A DNA stretch of 64,000 bases from NCBI GenBank assembly GCA_007258455.2, contig VDFB02193867.1, forward strand, positions 568,159,469-568,223,468. Direction: 5' to 3'. The stretch is from Sequoia sempervirens. Taxonomy: Eukaryota; Streptophyta; Pinopsida; Cupressales; Cupressaceae. Below, piece after piece: positions 1-11,586 of this stretch (positions are counted from its first letter, which is position 1; every line of letters begins with the position of its first letter). The notes beneath the pieces are model-generated. The model did no database searches and was not told where the DNA came from. It was given only the letters and a program-made list of their open reading frames with translations. Position numbers and translations under genes: made by a program.

Positions 1-1195
1 GCACATAAGGGGAGCTAAACCTAGTGTGAAATTATCAAGGGTGACAATTTATGACACTGCAATTTGTTGATGGTGTTTTCCACATAGCAACAACCCAGAC
101 AGAATATGATATTCTATCTCTCTTGAAACGTAAATCTCTATCAGCAAGCCTCAAGAGATAACCCCAAGGTCTCTAATGTCAGGTCTTGATAATGGATAAA
201 CAACTCAGTAACAAAATGTGAAAATGCTGGTAATCACAATGGGACCTTACTACAAGCAAAATATTGGATCAATTTTATCAGATCTAACAATCTGATGATA
301 CTTCAATCCTAGATCTAACCCAATAATCAAAGAAATATAAAAAGATAAGGGTTACAGAGAGATTTCTAAATCTAATACCACTTCTAAGATTAATAATGAG
401 AATAACCAACACTCGAAATGGACCAATCCCTCAAAACTGATCTCTACTTGACCCAGACAAATCTGTAATCTTATAGAGAATAGTGCAATCTTCTTATGTG
501 TTAAGATTTTCAAATCATGAACATTCATTCAACAACTCTATTGGAGTTGAAATGAACAAATCCTCACAATCAAACTAAGCACACTGAATATGAAGTCCAG
601 GCTAACTTTGTAAGGCAACTAACAATCAGTTGGTTGCGAAAAGTATGGACTGAAGGATTGCTACAACATTCGAGTATCAAATCACAAACATTATTAAATC
701 AAATATAATATAAATATCAACCTCCTCAAAGCAATTTTAAAGATAGAATAGAAAGAACCATGCAAGACAAGAGAATACAAGTATGACACCAAATCACAAT
801 GTCATTATTTGCATTTGGATTATCCACAGTAGCAACAATTCCAGTTTTCTGTTACAATATTTGCTTAAGAGCTACTACCTACTAACTTTCTCTACAAGCG
901 TCTAACTATTCTACTCTATTATACTTCTATATTTTGATTATTTTCTAACTATCTAACTATCCAACCCTTACAAATGAGGCAAAATTCCCAATATATAGAA
1001 TCCCCAGAAGAAACCCGTCGGCCAGGCAAGGGCCTGTGACATTAATGGCACAACAACTCGGTCAAGAGAAACCCACAGTCGGTCAAATAAGCATTGAATT
1101 CACATTCCATCCAAGTCAGCCTAGGATCCGCAATGCAATTCAGACCAATGTGCGGGAAGATAATAGGGAAGCACAAATTGTGTCGCAGCCTATTA
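1..1195. other. gene-free 3' flank of the decayed ORF
   Basis: No coding region is recognised here. The segment follows the stop codon of the minus-strand pseudogene, so in that orientation it would be 3' flank or untranslated sequence. The short ORFs around 1036-1296 overlap the end of the pseudogene or have no recognisable motif. A short word, ATCCAAGTCAGC, occurs twice (about 1110 and 1259), so the junction may be repeat-derived. No LTR end could be placed. Confidence 0.4.
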
Positions 1196-4100
1196 TTAGC
1201 TCCCTTCCCTATTATCCCTATTCTGATCTGGCTCTTCATGATCTTTCAAGAACGCCCCATCCAAGTCAGCTACTAGTGGCAGAGGAAAAACCCTAAGTCG
1301 ATTCTCAATGGATGCAATCTCTTCTCTTGACCGTTTGACCGACTTATCCCAATCCACCTTGTACATTAGGTATTTGTCAATAACTACAAGGTAGGTGGCC
1401 GCATCATCCAACCGCTGTTCAGAGACAGAACCATCATCAAGTGGTGCGTAAACATCCTGCCACCAATTTCTCAACTGTTCTAGATTCAAATACTTGGGCG
1501 CAATCTTCCTTCTTTCCATCATAATTTCAAAGAAGGCGATGAAGCCATTATATACACCACTTAGGGTATCATCAATCTGCCTTCTTTGTTTATAAATATT
1601 CTTCAATAATTTCTGCCTAATTTGCAACATTTCATACCACTCCCATGGTTCAATAGCTCTAGAAGAAGGAAGGATCCCATCACTCACCAACCTGTCCCGG
1701 GTGAACTCCATAATAGTTCTGGTTTTCTGCAGAAGAATATTTTTATCTTCTTTATCTTGTGCCAACACCGCCTTCAACCACTCAGTTGCCATGATAGCAT
1801 CTTTTCCTATTGATAGGATTTCCTTAATGGCTTCATCACCCTTAATTTTTACCCCTTTCAATGAATTAGTAGTGGCAAGGGTGGAAGCCTTCATCCTTTC
1901 TAGCTCGGTGATGGTCTCTTGAGGTAGAGGATTCACAGCAGAGATCAAAGGGTTAATGGACTGTAGTGGTTTCATTAAGTCTTCCAAGCATTTCCTCAGA
2001 TTTTTTTCATTTTTTTTTCAGCTCCTGCTTGGTTTTCATCTCCTTCCTCAATCTACCCACAATAATTGCACTAGATCCCTCATAATCTTCAATGTCCTGC
2101 TCGACTGATGTAGGTCCTAGATTGAAAGTCTGAATAAGGTAGTCCTTTCCAACCACATCATCTCTGCTTTTAACTGGAGTAGGGGTGGCAATGTGAATAA
2201 TTCTATCATGAGCATCATCCCTTTGAATCCTCGAGATCACCCTAGCCTTCTTCTTACCTTTATCCTTTCCAATTTTGGCTAGTAGTGCATCCCAATTCGG
2301 TGGGCTATCCTCCACAACAACCTGTTTCCTCTTTATTTCTTTGTCTAACCAACCTAGAACAGTGGGCTCCAATTTCACTTGGCTCTGCCCCATTTCTTCA
2401 TGTTGATCTCCTGCTATCTCCTCTCCCAAATTTTTTTTCTTAGGAGTCTCACCTGTCTTACTTTCCTCCTCTTCAACATGTTCCTCCTCTCATTTAGGTG
2501 ATGGAACCTTCACAGTTTCTTCTTCTCTTGGAGGACTTCTTCAGTTCTGACAAAGAAATCTGCATATGCAACCATAGGGGATTGTATTATCTTTTCAATT
2601 TCTGCCTTTGCACTGTGGAGATCACCTTCATGGAATTCCTCACCTTCAGTATTCGGATGGTCCTCAACATCTTCTGACTCACTAGGCTTGCCTTAAACTC
2701 CATGAGTGGAAGGAATATCATCATGTTGTTCCTCATGAGAAACCACTAGAGGGAGATCCGCTTTAGGCACACTGTCCCGAGGAGGATTCCTAGACCTACT
2801 TGCATATACCTTGGCCTTCTCCTCTAAGCTTTCAACAATTATTACTAGTGGGGCAACTTCTTCCTCCCCAATATTGGAGCTTGCCTTCTCTTACAATTTT
2901 ATGATTCTTCTCCTCTTGGGCACTGACACATCAACCTTAGGACCTTGATTTTTAGTTTCTTTCTGTTTAGTCTTCTTAGTCCTTGTCCTCTTCTTGGCCT
3001 TTGGTTTTCTCTATTTTTTTGCTTCCTGGACCTCTATTTCCTGAACTCCTCTAATCTTGATTTTGAATGGGGAATACCACTTACCCTTTCCCTTAGGATC
3101 CTACTCAGTAGATTCCTCAGAGGTGGAGTGGGGATCCAAATCTCCCATTAGAGTATAGGTGCATTGTACACCATTATTTTCCAACTCCCATAGCTTATGC
3201 TTCAGCCACATTCTAGTGAATTTGATAACTGGATCCACTAATTGTTTCAATTTTATTTTTTCCTCCTCTGACCAATCCACATCACCAATTGGTTTGTCTT
3301 TTATGGCCTCATAATCATGATCTTGGATCAAGTTCCCATCGTCCTCTAATTGATCAGGAACTTCCTTTACATTATACAACCGAACTGACTCAACTAGGAG
3401 TCGGGAGAATTTCTTCTTTTTGACTTCAAATTCATCACTGCAGTTGGCCCAGTAGTCCTCCAAATTCACCTTATGGTAATACTCTTTACTGGCCTTCTTT
3501 TGAGCTTCTCCCGTAATATCAAACCTAGACCTCTTGGAGTGGAGAGATAGACCAAGGGCACTCAATTATTCCTCTAAAGCCTAGGCATAACCAATGGAAG
3601 GACATACCTCTCCAGTGCCAATGCTCAATGGGAAATCTCCACCAAAACCATTCTTATGCTTTTCCTTCTTGACAATAGCATCAAAGTCACAGATTTTCCT
3701 AGTAGTTACTTCCAACAATATAATGTGATCAGTGGGATACCTTGGAAGTCTGTATGGGACCCTTTGGTAGCCATCAATCCGAATGTAGGAGAAAGTTGGG
3801 AACTGGATAAACCATGGCCATATTTCTTGATGAGTTCCTTTGCTAGGTTTGAAATCCTGACATGCTCTACCTCCTAAAGAATTCTAGTGATATACATGGT
3901 AAATGCATCATTTTCCCTCCTATAGTTTGCACCTCCCAAGTGCAACTAAGGGAAAACTTCATAAATAATATCTTGTCTGAAAATTCCCTTTGTATCCAAC
4001 CCTTTGTAGGGATGGAATCTTGCAAGTGCATAGACTAGATATGAAGTCACTGTGAAGGTCCTTGTTTGCAACACATTGGACAACTACTTGTGAATTTCTT

Positions 4101-4770
4101 GGCTAATGACTCCTGCCCAATGGTAGTTAATCTTTTCTTGCTCCATCCTCACAATCACATGGCACATCCAATTTTCAAATGTTCCAGCACTCTTCAATCC
4201 CATTACTCTACTAAGAAATGTGATGGCATCATAGTACTCCTTGAATTTTTCTCTGAATAGCTGCTTGGGAAACTTGGAGTAGTGAGACTCGGGCTTCTCC
4301 AGACAAGAATTGATAAGTTGTTTTGACTTCACAGTCTGCACGTCGTAGAATTCTTGAGGTGCCTCAATGGTGAATCCCACCACATGAGACCTGTCTAGCG
4401 TATCAAAGGTTTGGGAAATGGAGACCAGGTTGAGATTTGCAATAATTCTCCCTTGAGGACCAATTATCCTCTGTGTGTCACTGTCATAGTGCCTTGCACA
4501 CTCCAGGACTAGCTCATCACACTGCACCGTAGAAGGGAAACCAGCTACATGGGACAAGCCTGATTCCATCATCCTTCTAGTCACCAAAGGAGGATCCTTA
4601 GCCTCCATTCTTTCTTTAAATTCTTCATAGTCCCAAAGGCCAACATTTGTATCAGTCACTTCTTACCAGACAGAAGTGATTTTACTCTCAGGGACCTTGC
4701 TCTTAATCTCCAACTTCATCCTCTCTGCATTAGAGAATGAGGAACCAGCCGCTGCTTTGCTTGATTCAGC
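1196..4770 (-). pseudogene. decayed ~1,200-codon repeat-family ORF of unknown function
   Basis: Open blocks run right to left at 4659-4084, 3565-3101, 2429-2007 and 1987-1196. They lie in three different frames, so at least three frameshifts separate them. One shift coincides with the T-run at about 2000-2025. In-frame stops include TAA at 4663-4665 and TAG at 4084. The first block is a compact mixed alpha/beta-looking sequence starting with a WDYEEF motif. The third is Lys/Glu-rich and charged. The last is helical with an NWWQDVY motif and a C-terminal charged tail. No protease, RT, integrase or zinc-knuckle signature is visible. The frame stays open to an AG acceptor-like site at 4772-4771, so an upstream intron is plausible. 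The style matches uncharacterised repeat-borne proteins that I recall from conifer genomes. That is recollection, not a database match. A captured host gene is an alternative. Confidence 0.65.
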
Positions 4771-6579
4771 CTGCACTCAACATGAAAACATAATAAAAAC
4801 TACAAGAAAGAGGACTTTAATCCATTAGAACACCACTAGAATGCATCTCATATAGTCAAGGTGTTATCAAATCTCATATGAAATGATCACAACAAATTTT
4901 GGGTTTCAAGACCATCCACAGAATCTGAGCCAGAGAGGAATTTTGGGAAATTCCAGACCGATTGGATTCCAACGGAATAACCTGGAAACACCTACTTAAC
5001 CATTAAATCTGATCACTTTCAATCAATATATCACACAAGAGATCACAAGATAGCATGAATAAACCATAAAATGCATTGAAAATCACTAACATATCATGCT
5101 ATTCCATATTCCTTTACTTTTCATCAGATTTTGGGAAAATCTGCCAGAGACGGATTCCTGCGAAGAACGAGCCAAGGAGTAAATTCAAAAAATCAAGGAG
5201 ACGATGGATTTCAGAGAAATCCGGACTCGACAGAAATTCGTGGATAAAGCAGAATTCTGAACCAAACTGATTCCAGTAACGAAGGTTTCAGCAAGAGTCA
5301 GTCATCTCGCTGAGAAGTCTTGGCGACTTCAGCGAAGTCACACCGAAGGATGTCATCAAAATAGGTTTCGGAAAGACCTAGTGGTTTTGGTGTAACATCC
5401 TAGTGAAAAAGGCATATAGCAAATGTACTGATATGACCAAAGGGTAGTCGGGGCAAGGTCTTGGCGAATCTTTTGTGTCTCACCGACTTTTGGGGTCCCA
5501 GTAAACACTTTGTCCAGACTTAAAGTTCTTCAATATGAGGTCTCAGCGAAGCTGCGATTTCTCGGCGACTAGCAATAAGTTTGAATTCGGCTAGAGGTCT
5601 CGCCGACTGCGTAATGTCTCACCGACAATGAAGGTCTCGTCGGTATAACCTCTTGCTGACAACATGTGGTCTTAGCGAAAGAAGATCTGGGCTCAGCAAG
5701 GAAGAAAGGCGGGGTCGCCATAAGGTCCTGGTGACTTAGCAGGGTCTCGGCGACTGAAATGAATAGAGCTTCGACGAAAGCGAAATGAGCTCGGTGAAAG
5801 GTCTTGCCAAAAGATGGATGTCTTAGCGAAGCTAATGAGTATCGGTATAACTAGTGAATTCCGCTATGACCTCTTGCCGACTAAGGCTTGTTTTTCCAAT
5901 GGCACATAAAAAATGCATGTTGATGAGAGATTTTCTTACGAGGTGAGGTCTCGACGAATCCTTTTTGTCTCAGTGACTAACAGAGGAAACTTTGTTGGTG
6001 TGAGGAACGATACTATCACAGCAATCTAATATGAACTTAGGAAGGTTTATCAGTGAAATACAGGGTGATCGATATGACATCTCACCAACTTTGAAAGGTC
6101 ACAGCAAATAAAATTCGGAAGGGATTGATTATCCTGAACTACGACGCCGAGTCACAATTTTACCCAAACACCAAATCAATCATGAATTTTGACATGTTTA
6201 ACTCAATACAAGCTAGCGTTGGACCTTTCATGGATTTTCTTTGCATTCTAGGTCAATTTTAAGACAAGATAACCTGACATGGCATTGCCATGGGCTTGAA
6301 ACCCTATTCATTTGCCATTAGCGCACAGGCAAGCTCAGAATTCAATTGTTTCAACTACTAAGTCGTTACTAGGGTTTACTAATTACTCTCAGGCAAGATT
6401 CATCAAAATGTAGATAGGAAAATGAGCTCAAGACCCACCTAGGAGATGACAAATAATGCAATACTGAACAACCCTAGCATGACATGTTCAAATGCATAGG
6501 AATTCGAACCCCACAAGCCTTCATAACATCAACGTGCCATTCATAATTCTCAATCAAAGGCAGGGAAATAAAAACATAC
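4771..6579 (-). other. intron-like or leader segment upstream of the decayed ORF
   Basis: Read on the minus strand, this runs from a GTATGT donor-like site (6579-6574) to a TGCAG acceptor-like site ending at 4771. Both are good matches to plant splice signals. There is no recognisable coding content. The middle is occupied by the short-motif array described separately. Without transcripts it could equally be the untranslated leader of a retroelement. Confidence 0.35.
5305..6110. repeat. dispersed array of degenerate GGTCTCGGCGA-like motifs
   Basis: About 30 imperfect copies of a 10-13-base motif (consensus roughly GGTCTCRGCGAMN) recur at irregular 15-60-base spacing. Clear examples lie near 5458, 5538, 5595, 5633, 5668, 5741, 5819, 5945 and 5966. 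Copies end either in CGACT or in CGAA. Spacers are unrelated to one another, so this is neither a simple tandem repeat nor a CRISPR-like array. The motif is much richer in C and G than its surroundings. Confidence 0.75.
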
Positions 6580-6633
6580 CATTATAACATAGAAATTGAT
6601 CTCAGGAGCAGCAAATGTAGAGCCGAAAGGCGT
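6580..6633 (-). other. candidate small exon
   Basis: A 54-base stretch is bounded on the minus strand by a TTCTTTGTAG acceptor-like sequence (ending at 6634) and a GTATGTTT donor-like sequence (starting at 6579). It would join to the decayed ORF across the intron-like segment. The evidence is splice-site shape only. Chance occurrence is quite possible. Confidence 0.25.
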
Positions 6634-7240
6634 CTACAAAGAATAGATGAAGGAATGTACCAGAAATCACCACCAAATCGATCAATTCAAACCCAAACAC
6701 CCCAAAGCAAAGTCAATCAATCGCAAGAAAGCACTCCTCAGCTCAAACAATAGCAAACAATAGGCATGATGGCACAAAATATCCCAGAAACCAAGTTAAA
6801 TACATCCTTCAAAGCACACACGAAGCCATTAATGAAATCGACAAGACAGTCAGAAAACCCGTGAAGCCAACGACAGGGCAGTATCTGGGAAAATCCTGTC
6901 CACGCGAAAATCCGCGGACACTGACAATCCCTGGACAACGGGATCCAACCAGAATCCAAACGAGGTCCGAGAAAATCCGACCAAGGTGGAAAATCCCAAA
7001 TCCGACCAAAAGCCCGAAACTCATCCAGAACTTAGGATTTTCAATGAATAACCCAACGTAAACACTTAGGCAATTAAAATAAACTTTTAAGCACATGCCC
7101 AAAATAAGACAAAACCTCAAGAAGAAAGGGCCAACAAACCAAAACCAAAGCGAAAGAGGTCCCTACTTTCAGCGGGGCGTGTGTGCGAAAAATTGCACAA
7201 CACAATTCGTAGTGATTAGTTACAAGAAAAAATAATTTAA
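6634..7240. other. upstream flank, no gene recognised
   Basis: This segment has overlapping short ORFs on both strands (6738-7120) but no recognisable motif. It could be first-exon or untranslated sequence of the model to its left. Base composition shifts to strongly AT-rich at about 7200, which may mark a repeat boundary. Confidence 0.3.
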
Positions 7241-9730
7241 CAATAACAATGTGTCCTTTTCTTCAAATCTTGCATAAATTCATATAATTTATGATCATAA
7301 ATAGAATGTATATTATTAGCATCATTCAATTTATCACTAGGACAAGTAATATGTCTTCCATGTTGACTTAATATAGAAAATCTATAACAAGCTATTTAGT
7401 TATATTATTTTTTAGAAATTCAAACTTCTTACTAGTTGTAGTTGTCAAATTCAACTCCTTATCTCTCTTCATTGTGTTAGCAATTGGTGAATATATCCCA
7501 CTAATTATTTTGATAAAATTCTTATAATAACTTTTTAAAAATGAAAATATTACAAACTTCAAATATAATCATAGTTGTATGCCATTCATAAAAACCTATA
7601 ACATTATTTTCATCTACTTTTCTTTACAATCATCAACAATTCCTCTTCCCTTATTCTTATTATGAGCACCATAAATCTGCAAACGACCTAAAATTTCACA
7701 CTCATTAGCATGGGTTAGTTCAAACTATGCAAACCTATTAATGCTCCTATGAAATAATACATCCTGATAAATAAATATTTAACTAAACCAACTAATTGAA
7801 AGCATAAAAGAAGCACAATGTATACCTATTCCATAGTGGATTGGTGCCACTTTGATATGAAAAGTGGCCCTTTCCCAACCCTTGACAAGCTCAATGATCA
7901 AAATGACTTGAAGATGCTATGACAATGAAGTGGACAAAATTAGCTCTCAATGTGGAGAAAGTAACTTTGCTCTAAGTTGTGGATGATGAAATGAGGAAAG
8001 AAGCATTTTATTTATAGAATGACAAGTTGGAGAAATTCCCAAAATGAAGCAATGTGGGACTAATTTTCAACCAATGGCAAGGTGCCACTTGTCAAAAGAT
8101 AGATGGATGAAGGATGTGCACATTTTGATGAATGTGCCCATAAATGCATAAATTTTAAATTTTAAAATGGTGAAATGACAAGGTGGATGAAGAGTCAAAT
8201 GGAGTAATGACCACTTGGCTCAATGAAAAAGGACTTGTAAGATGAGATAAATGCCTTGTTGGAGGGACTCATCCCATTTGGAGGGAGATTTGAAATGGAG
8301 GAATATTCCACTTTTATGCCATGTTGAGAGAAAATAAAGATTTAATAAATGAATTAAATTGATTTATTTGTGCAAGTGGGAAAAGCTATAGGATGTGACA
8401 TGGATTAACATTATATTTAATTAAGATTTGATTAAATAAGAGGAGGTTAGGTTATTTGACCCATTTGATTTAGATTTATGGATTAAAATAAATCAAAAGG
8501 AGATGGAAAATGATTTAGACTTAGTTAAATAAATATTTTGATTTCTTTAGCTAAAGGGGATGATGTTAGTGTTAAAAATGAATTTATTTAATTTAAATGG
8601 AGGACTTTAGAGATTAATCAAATAAACTTGATTTATTTAATGAATGGACGAATATGACTTAATTAAATGCATGATGCCAATTTTGCATGTCTACATGTTT
8701 CCCCTCTTTGAAGTAATGTACTTACTGCTTTGGTTTAAAGAATACCGTGATCAAAATTCAATTTTATTTTTATTTTTTTTGGATGCCCCAGTAGAAAGAA
8801 GTATACTGGTACATTGCCCCCTTGAGATATTGAGCAAAAAGATTCGATTTGAGGGTCGATCTCGCAATAAAGAGGTTCAAGATGGACTTATGGATGATGA
8901 TGCAAATGAGATGGTTTTAAGATGATTAGAATAACCAATCTATATTATCCTAAACAACTTAAATGATGATATACTACGTTTCAGATGGATGATGTGATGA
9001 TGCATATATGATTATGCAATGGACCTTTTATGCAAATGTATGGTTTTATGAGATGCTTATACTAAAAGATCTATATTATGATGATGAACATGCATGTGAG
9101 ATTATTAGTGTTTCTTATATGGTATGATATTATATGCAGTATGTTGATGGTTTGTGGATACAAGATGGATGCATTGGTGATGATGATTACCTGATCATGA
9201 CATGATGTTAGCACATAAAAGAAGAAAGAAGAAATGAGATGATGACAAGAGGATTCAACAAGTCAACTTTATTAGAGATGATGATGAGAAATGGATGTTA
9301 TGCATATCAGGAGTTGGGATTTTAAAAGGGATACTTACCTTATGTTTGATAACACACATAGGCACGATACATCAAGGTATAAAGAACCAGGATGGCATTG
9401 TACCTAGTGCGATGGACTTTGACTGGACAAATAGATAGGAGTATTCTTGTTCATACTTGACATATAGAAACCTTGCTAGGATGCACCTAACAAAGAAAGT
9501 ATTCACCAAGTTATATTACAAGAATGTCCAATAAGCACAGCATACAAAAAGATAATGATCAATGCCCCATTCCTTTCTCTCTAAATCGCTTTGATTAGAT
9601 ATCATCAAGAGGTCATTGGAATGAGCACAATAAGATAAATCAAAAAGAAAAGATCAAAAACACAAACAAGTCAATGTTCTTCATACCTCTAGCCAAAGGG
9701 ATTTGTTTTGTTTAGGATAAGAATTGAAAC
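7241..9730. other. AT-rich decayed repeat DNA without a recognisable gene
   Basis: Long runs of A/T with ATTTAAT- and GATGATG-type words. The longest open stretch (8644-8925, plus strand, 93 codons) has no recognisable domain and no supporting context. Part of this may be a 3' LTR or non-coding tail of the minus-strand gypsy remnant to the right, but I could not pair it with a second copy in the window. Confidence 0.35.
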
Positions 9731-9732
9731 GA

Positions 9733-9883
9733 TTGCCAATAGATAATTCCCATTGTAGGAAGGATACATCCTAGGACATGTTAGTGGATGGTGGCACATC
9801 GTTTTGTTTATCCAAAGTGTTTTGCCAGTAGATGATGCCCATTGTAGGAAGGATACATCCTAGGACATGTTAGTGGATGGTGG
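9733..9883. repeat. 89-bp-period tandem duplication
   Basis: Two 62-base copies (9733-9794 and 9822-9883) are separated by 27 bases. A core of about 45 bases, from CCATTGTAGGAAGGATACAT to GTTAGTGGATGGTGG, is identical in both copies. This is a recent local duplication in otherwise decayed DNA. Confidence 0.9.
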
Positions 9884-10089
9884 TAAGTTGATAGGTTGTT
9901 CGAAAGGCTGTTGATATAAGGTCGATTGACATGTTTGCGAAAGATCAAGATTTTGATTTTGCATTTTAAAGGTTTGAAGTTTGCTTTTGTTGATTGTTGT
10001 GCTTGTTTTTGTTCGTATTGCCAAAGGATGAAGGTAATTATTATTTTATTATGGATTGGTTGATTATTGTGGGTGAAAGCAAGATGGGG

Positions 10090-10480
10090 ACGGATGGATT
10101 TTTCAAATATTTGGATGTTTTTGGAGTTTTTTGAAATGTTTTGAGACTGTTTTTGGTATTTTCAAGATTTTACAAATGTTTTGATTTTCGATTTGCCAAA
10201 TTTTTTTTGGATTTTTTGAGATTTTATGAATGTTTTTGGATTTTGGTGTTTTTTGGATGTTTTTGTATTTTCTGAGATTTTATGATTTTTTTTGGATTTT
10301 ATGTTTTTTGATTTTTTTTTGTGTTTTTGTGTCTCGGGGGATAATCAAAGATTAGCCTTGCCTACGTTTAAGCTCAGACACGATGTAGTTCAAATAACAT
10401 GTTTTTGACATTTTTCTGACTTTTTGAGTGTTTTTAGATTTTTGATATGTTTTGAATGTTTTTGGATTTTCTAATGATTT
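10090..10480. repeat. T-rich degenerate short tandem repeats
   Basis: Words such as TTTTTGGATTTT, TTTTGAGATTTTATGA and ATGTTTTTGG recur in two blocks, about 10090-10330 and 10400-10480. They are separated by a more complex stretch containing GTGTCTCGGGGGATAATC. The pattern resembles slippage-expanded non-coding repeat-element sequence. No gene is visible. Confidence 0.7.
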
Positions 10481-11586
10481 TGACAATTTGGATATGCATA
10501 TGCATGATGATATTAGTGCTTTGTTTTGGGATTTTTTTGAAAACCAAGCTAAGGTTTATTGATTGGATCAATGGATCAATGATGATAACATTGTTGAGGA
10601 TACACAACAATGCAAGGATAGTGTTAAGCAACACGAGGATTCAGATGGATATCCCAAGATGATGAGGGATTGACTGGATTTGATTGATTAGGATTTAAGC
10701 TTTATTTGGAACACAATTGTTTTGAATGATTTGATGTGACATTTGAAGTGCAAATTAGATGTGACTGACATTGATTGTTTGAATCAATGTTCGATGAAAG
10801 ATGAAGCTTAATAAGGAATGTCTTCTCATCAAAATATACCAAGGGCTAGTGATTTGGATTTTTTCTTTGCTCACAAGTGTTTGGCCCAATTTGATTTTAC
10901 ATTTGTGAATGTTCGGATCACCACATAAGTTGGAGGATATAGATCAAGATTTATTCTCAAAGCAAGATGTAAATATCTGCCCCCAATGTCTAGCAATCTA
11001 TGGAATGCCATTGGTGGATGCTTGGATAGATGTATGGATGGATGGATACGGATTATCTTGCGATAAGGTAAGGTGTTCAAATAGAGGATGCTCATTTGGA
11101 TAGTGCTTCAAGGATTAGATAATGCTAGGTAGGATAGGATCAATAAAATTACCCATGTCAAGATGTCTACTGTAAGTAAGTGTAAAGTGTACACCAAAAA
11201 ATTTCAAGATCAAGATAATGTGGGAAATGGATGAAAATGGATTGGATAAATGGCTCATGGATGAATGGATTTATTATGGATGAGATGGATGGAATGTTGG
11301 ATTTATTATGGATGGGATGAGATGCTTCCACTTGAACTAGCACATGTAGATGCTTGATTCTACACATGATGCCTATTTGCCAGGTTTTCATCATGGTACT
11401 TGTCCAAAGTGCCACCGTAGTGGTTTTTACTGGAGGACAATTTTTTTCTTTACTATTTTCAATCCTTTTTCTGATTATTTTTTTAGATTTTCATATTTTT
11501 TGATTTTTTTGTTGATTTTTTTGTGAAATATTTTATGCTAAGCCACCTAGTGGTGTCGATGTAGATGGTTCTATCATGATGTGCCA
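10481..11586. other. GGATGGAT-rich stretch without a gene
   Basis: The block at 11220-11330 repeats GGATGGA and GGATTTATTATGGATG words, a low-complexity expansion. Short ORFs on both strands in 10434-11415 have no recognisable motifs and probably reflect biased composition. Confidence 0.4.

Noticed and set aside
5305..6110. Motif array as a CRISPR-like array
   Set aside because: Repeats are only ~11 bases, degenerate and irregularly spaced, and the context is plant nuclear DNA.
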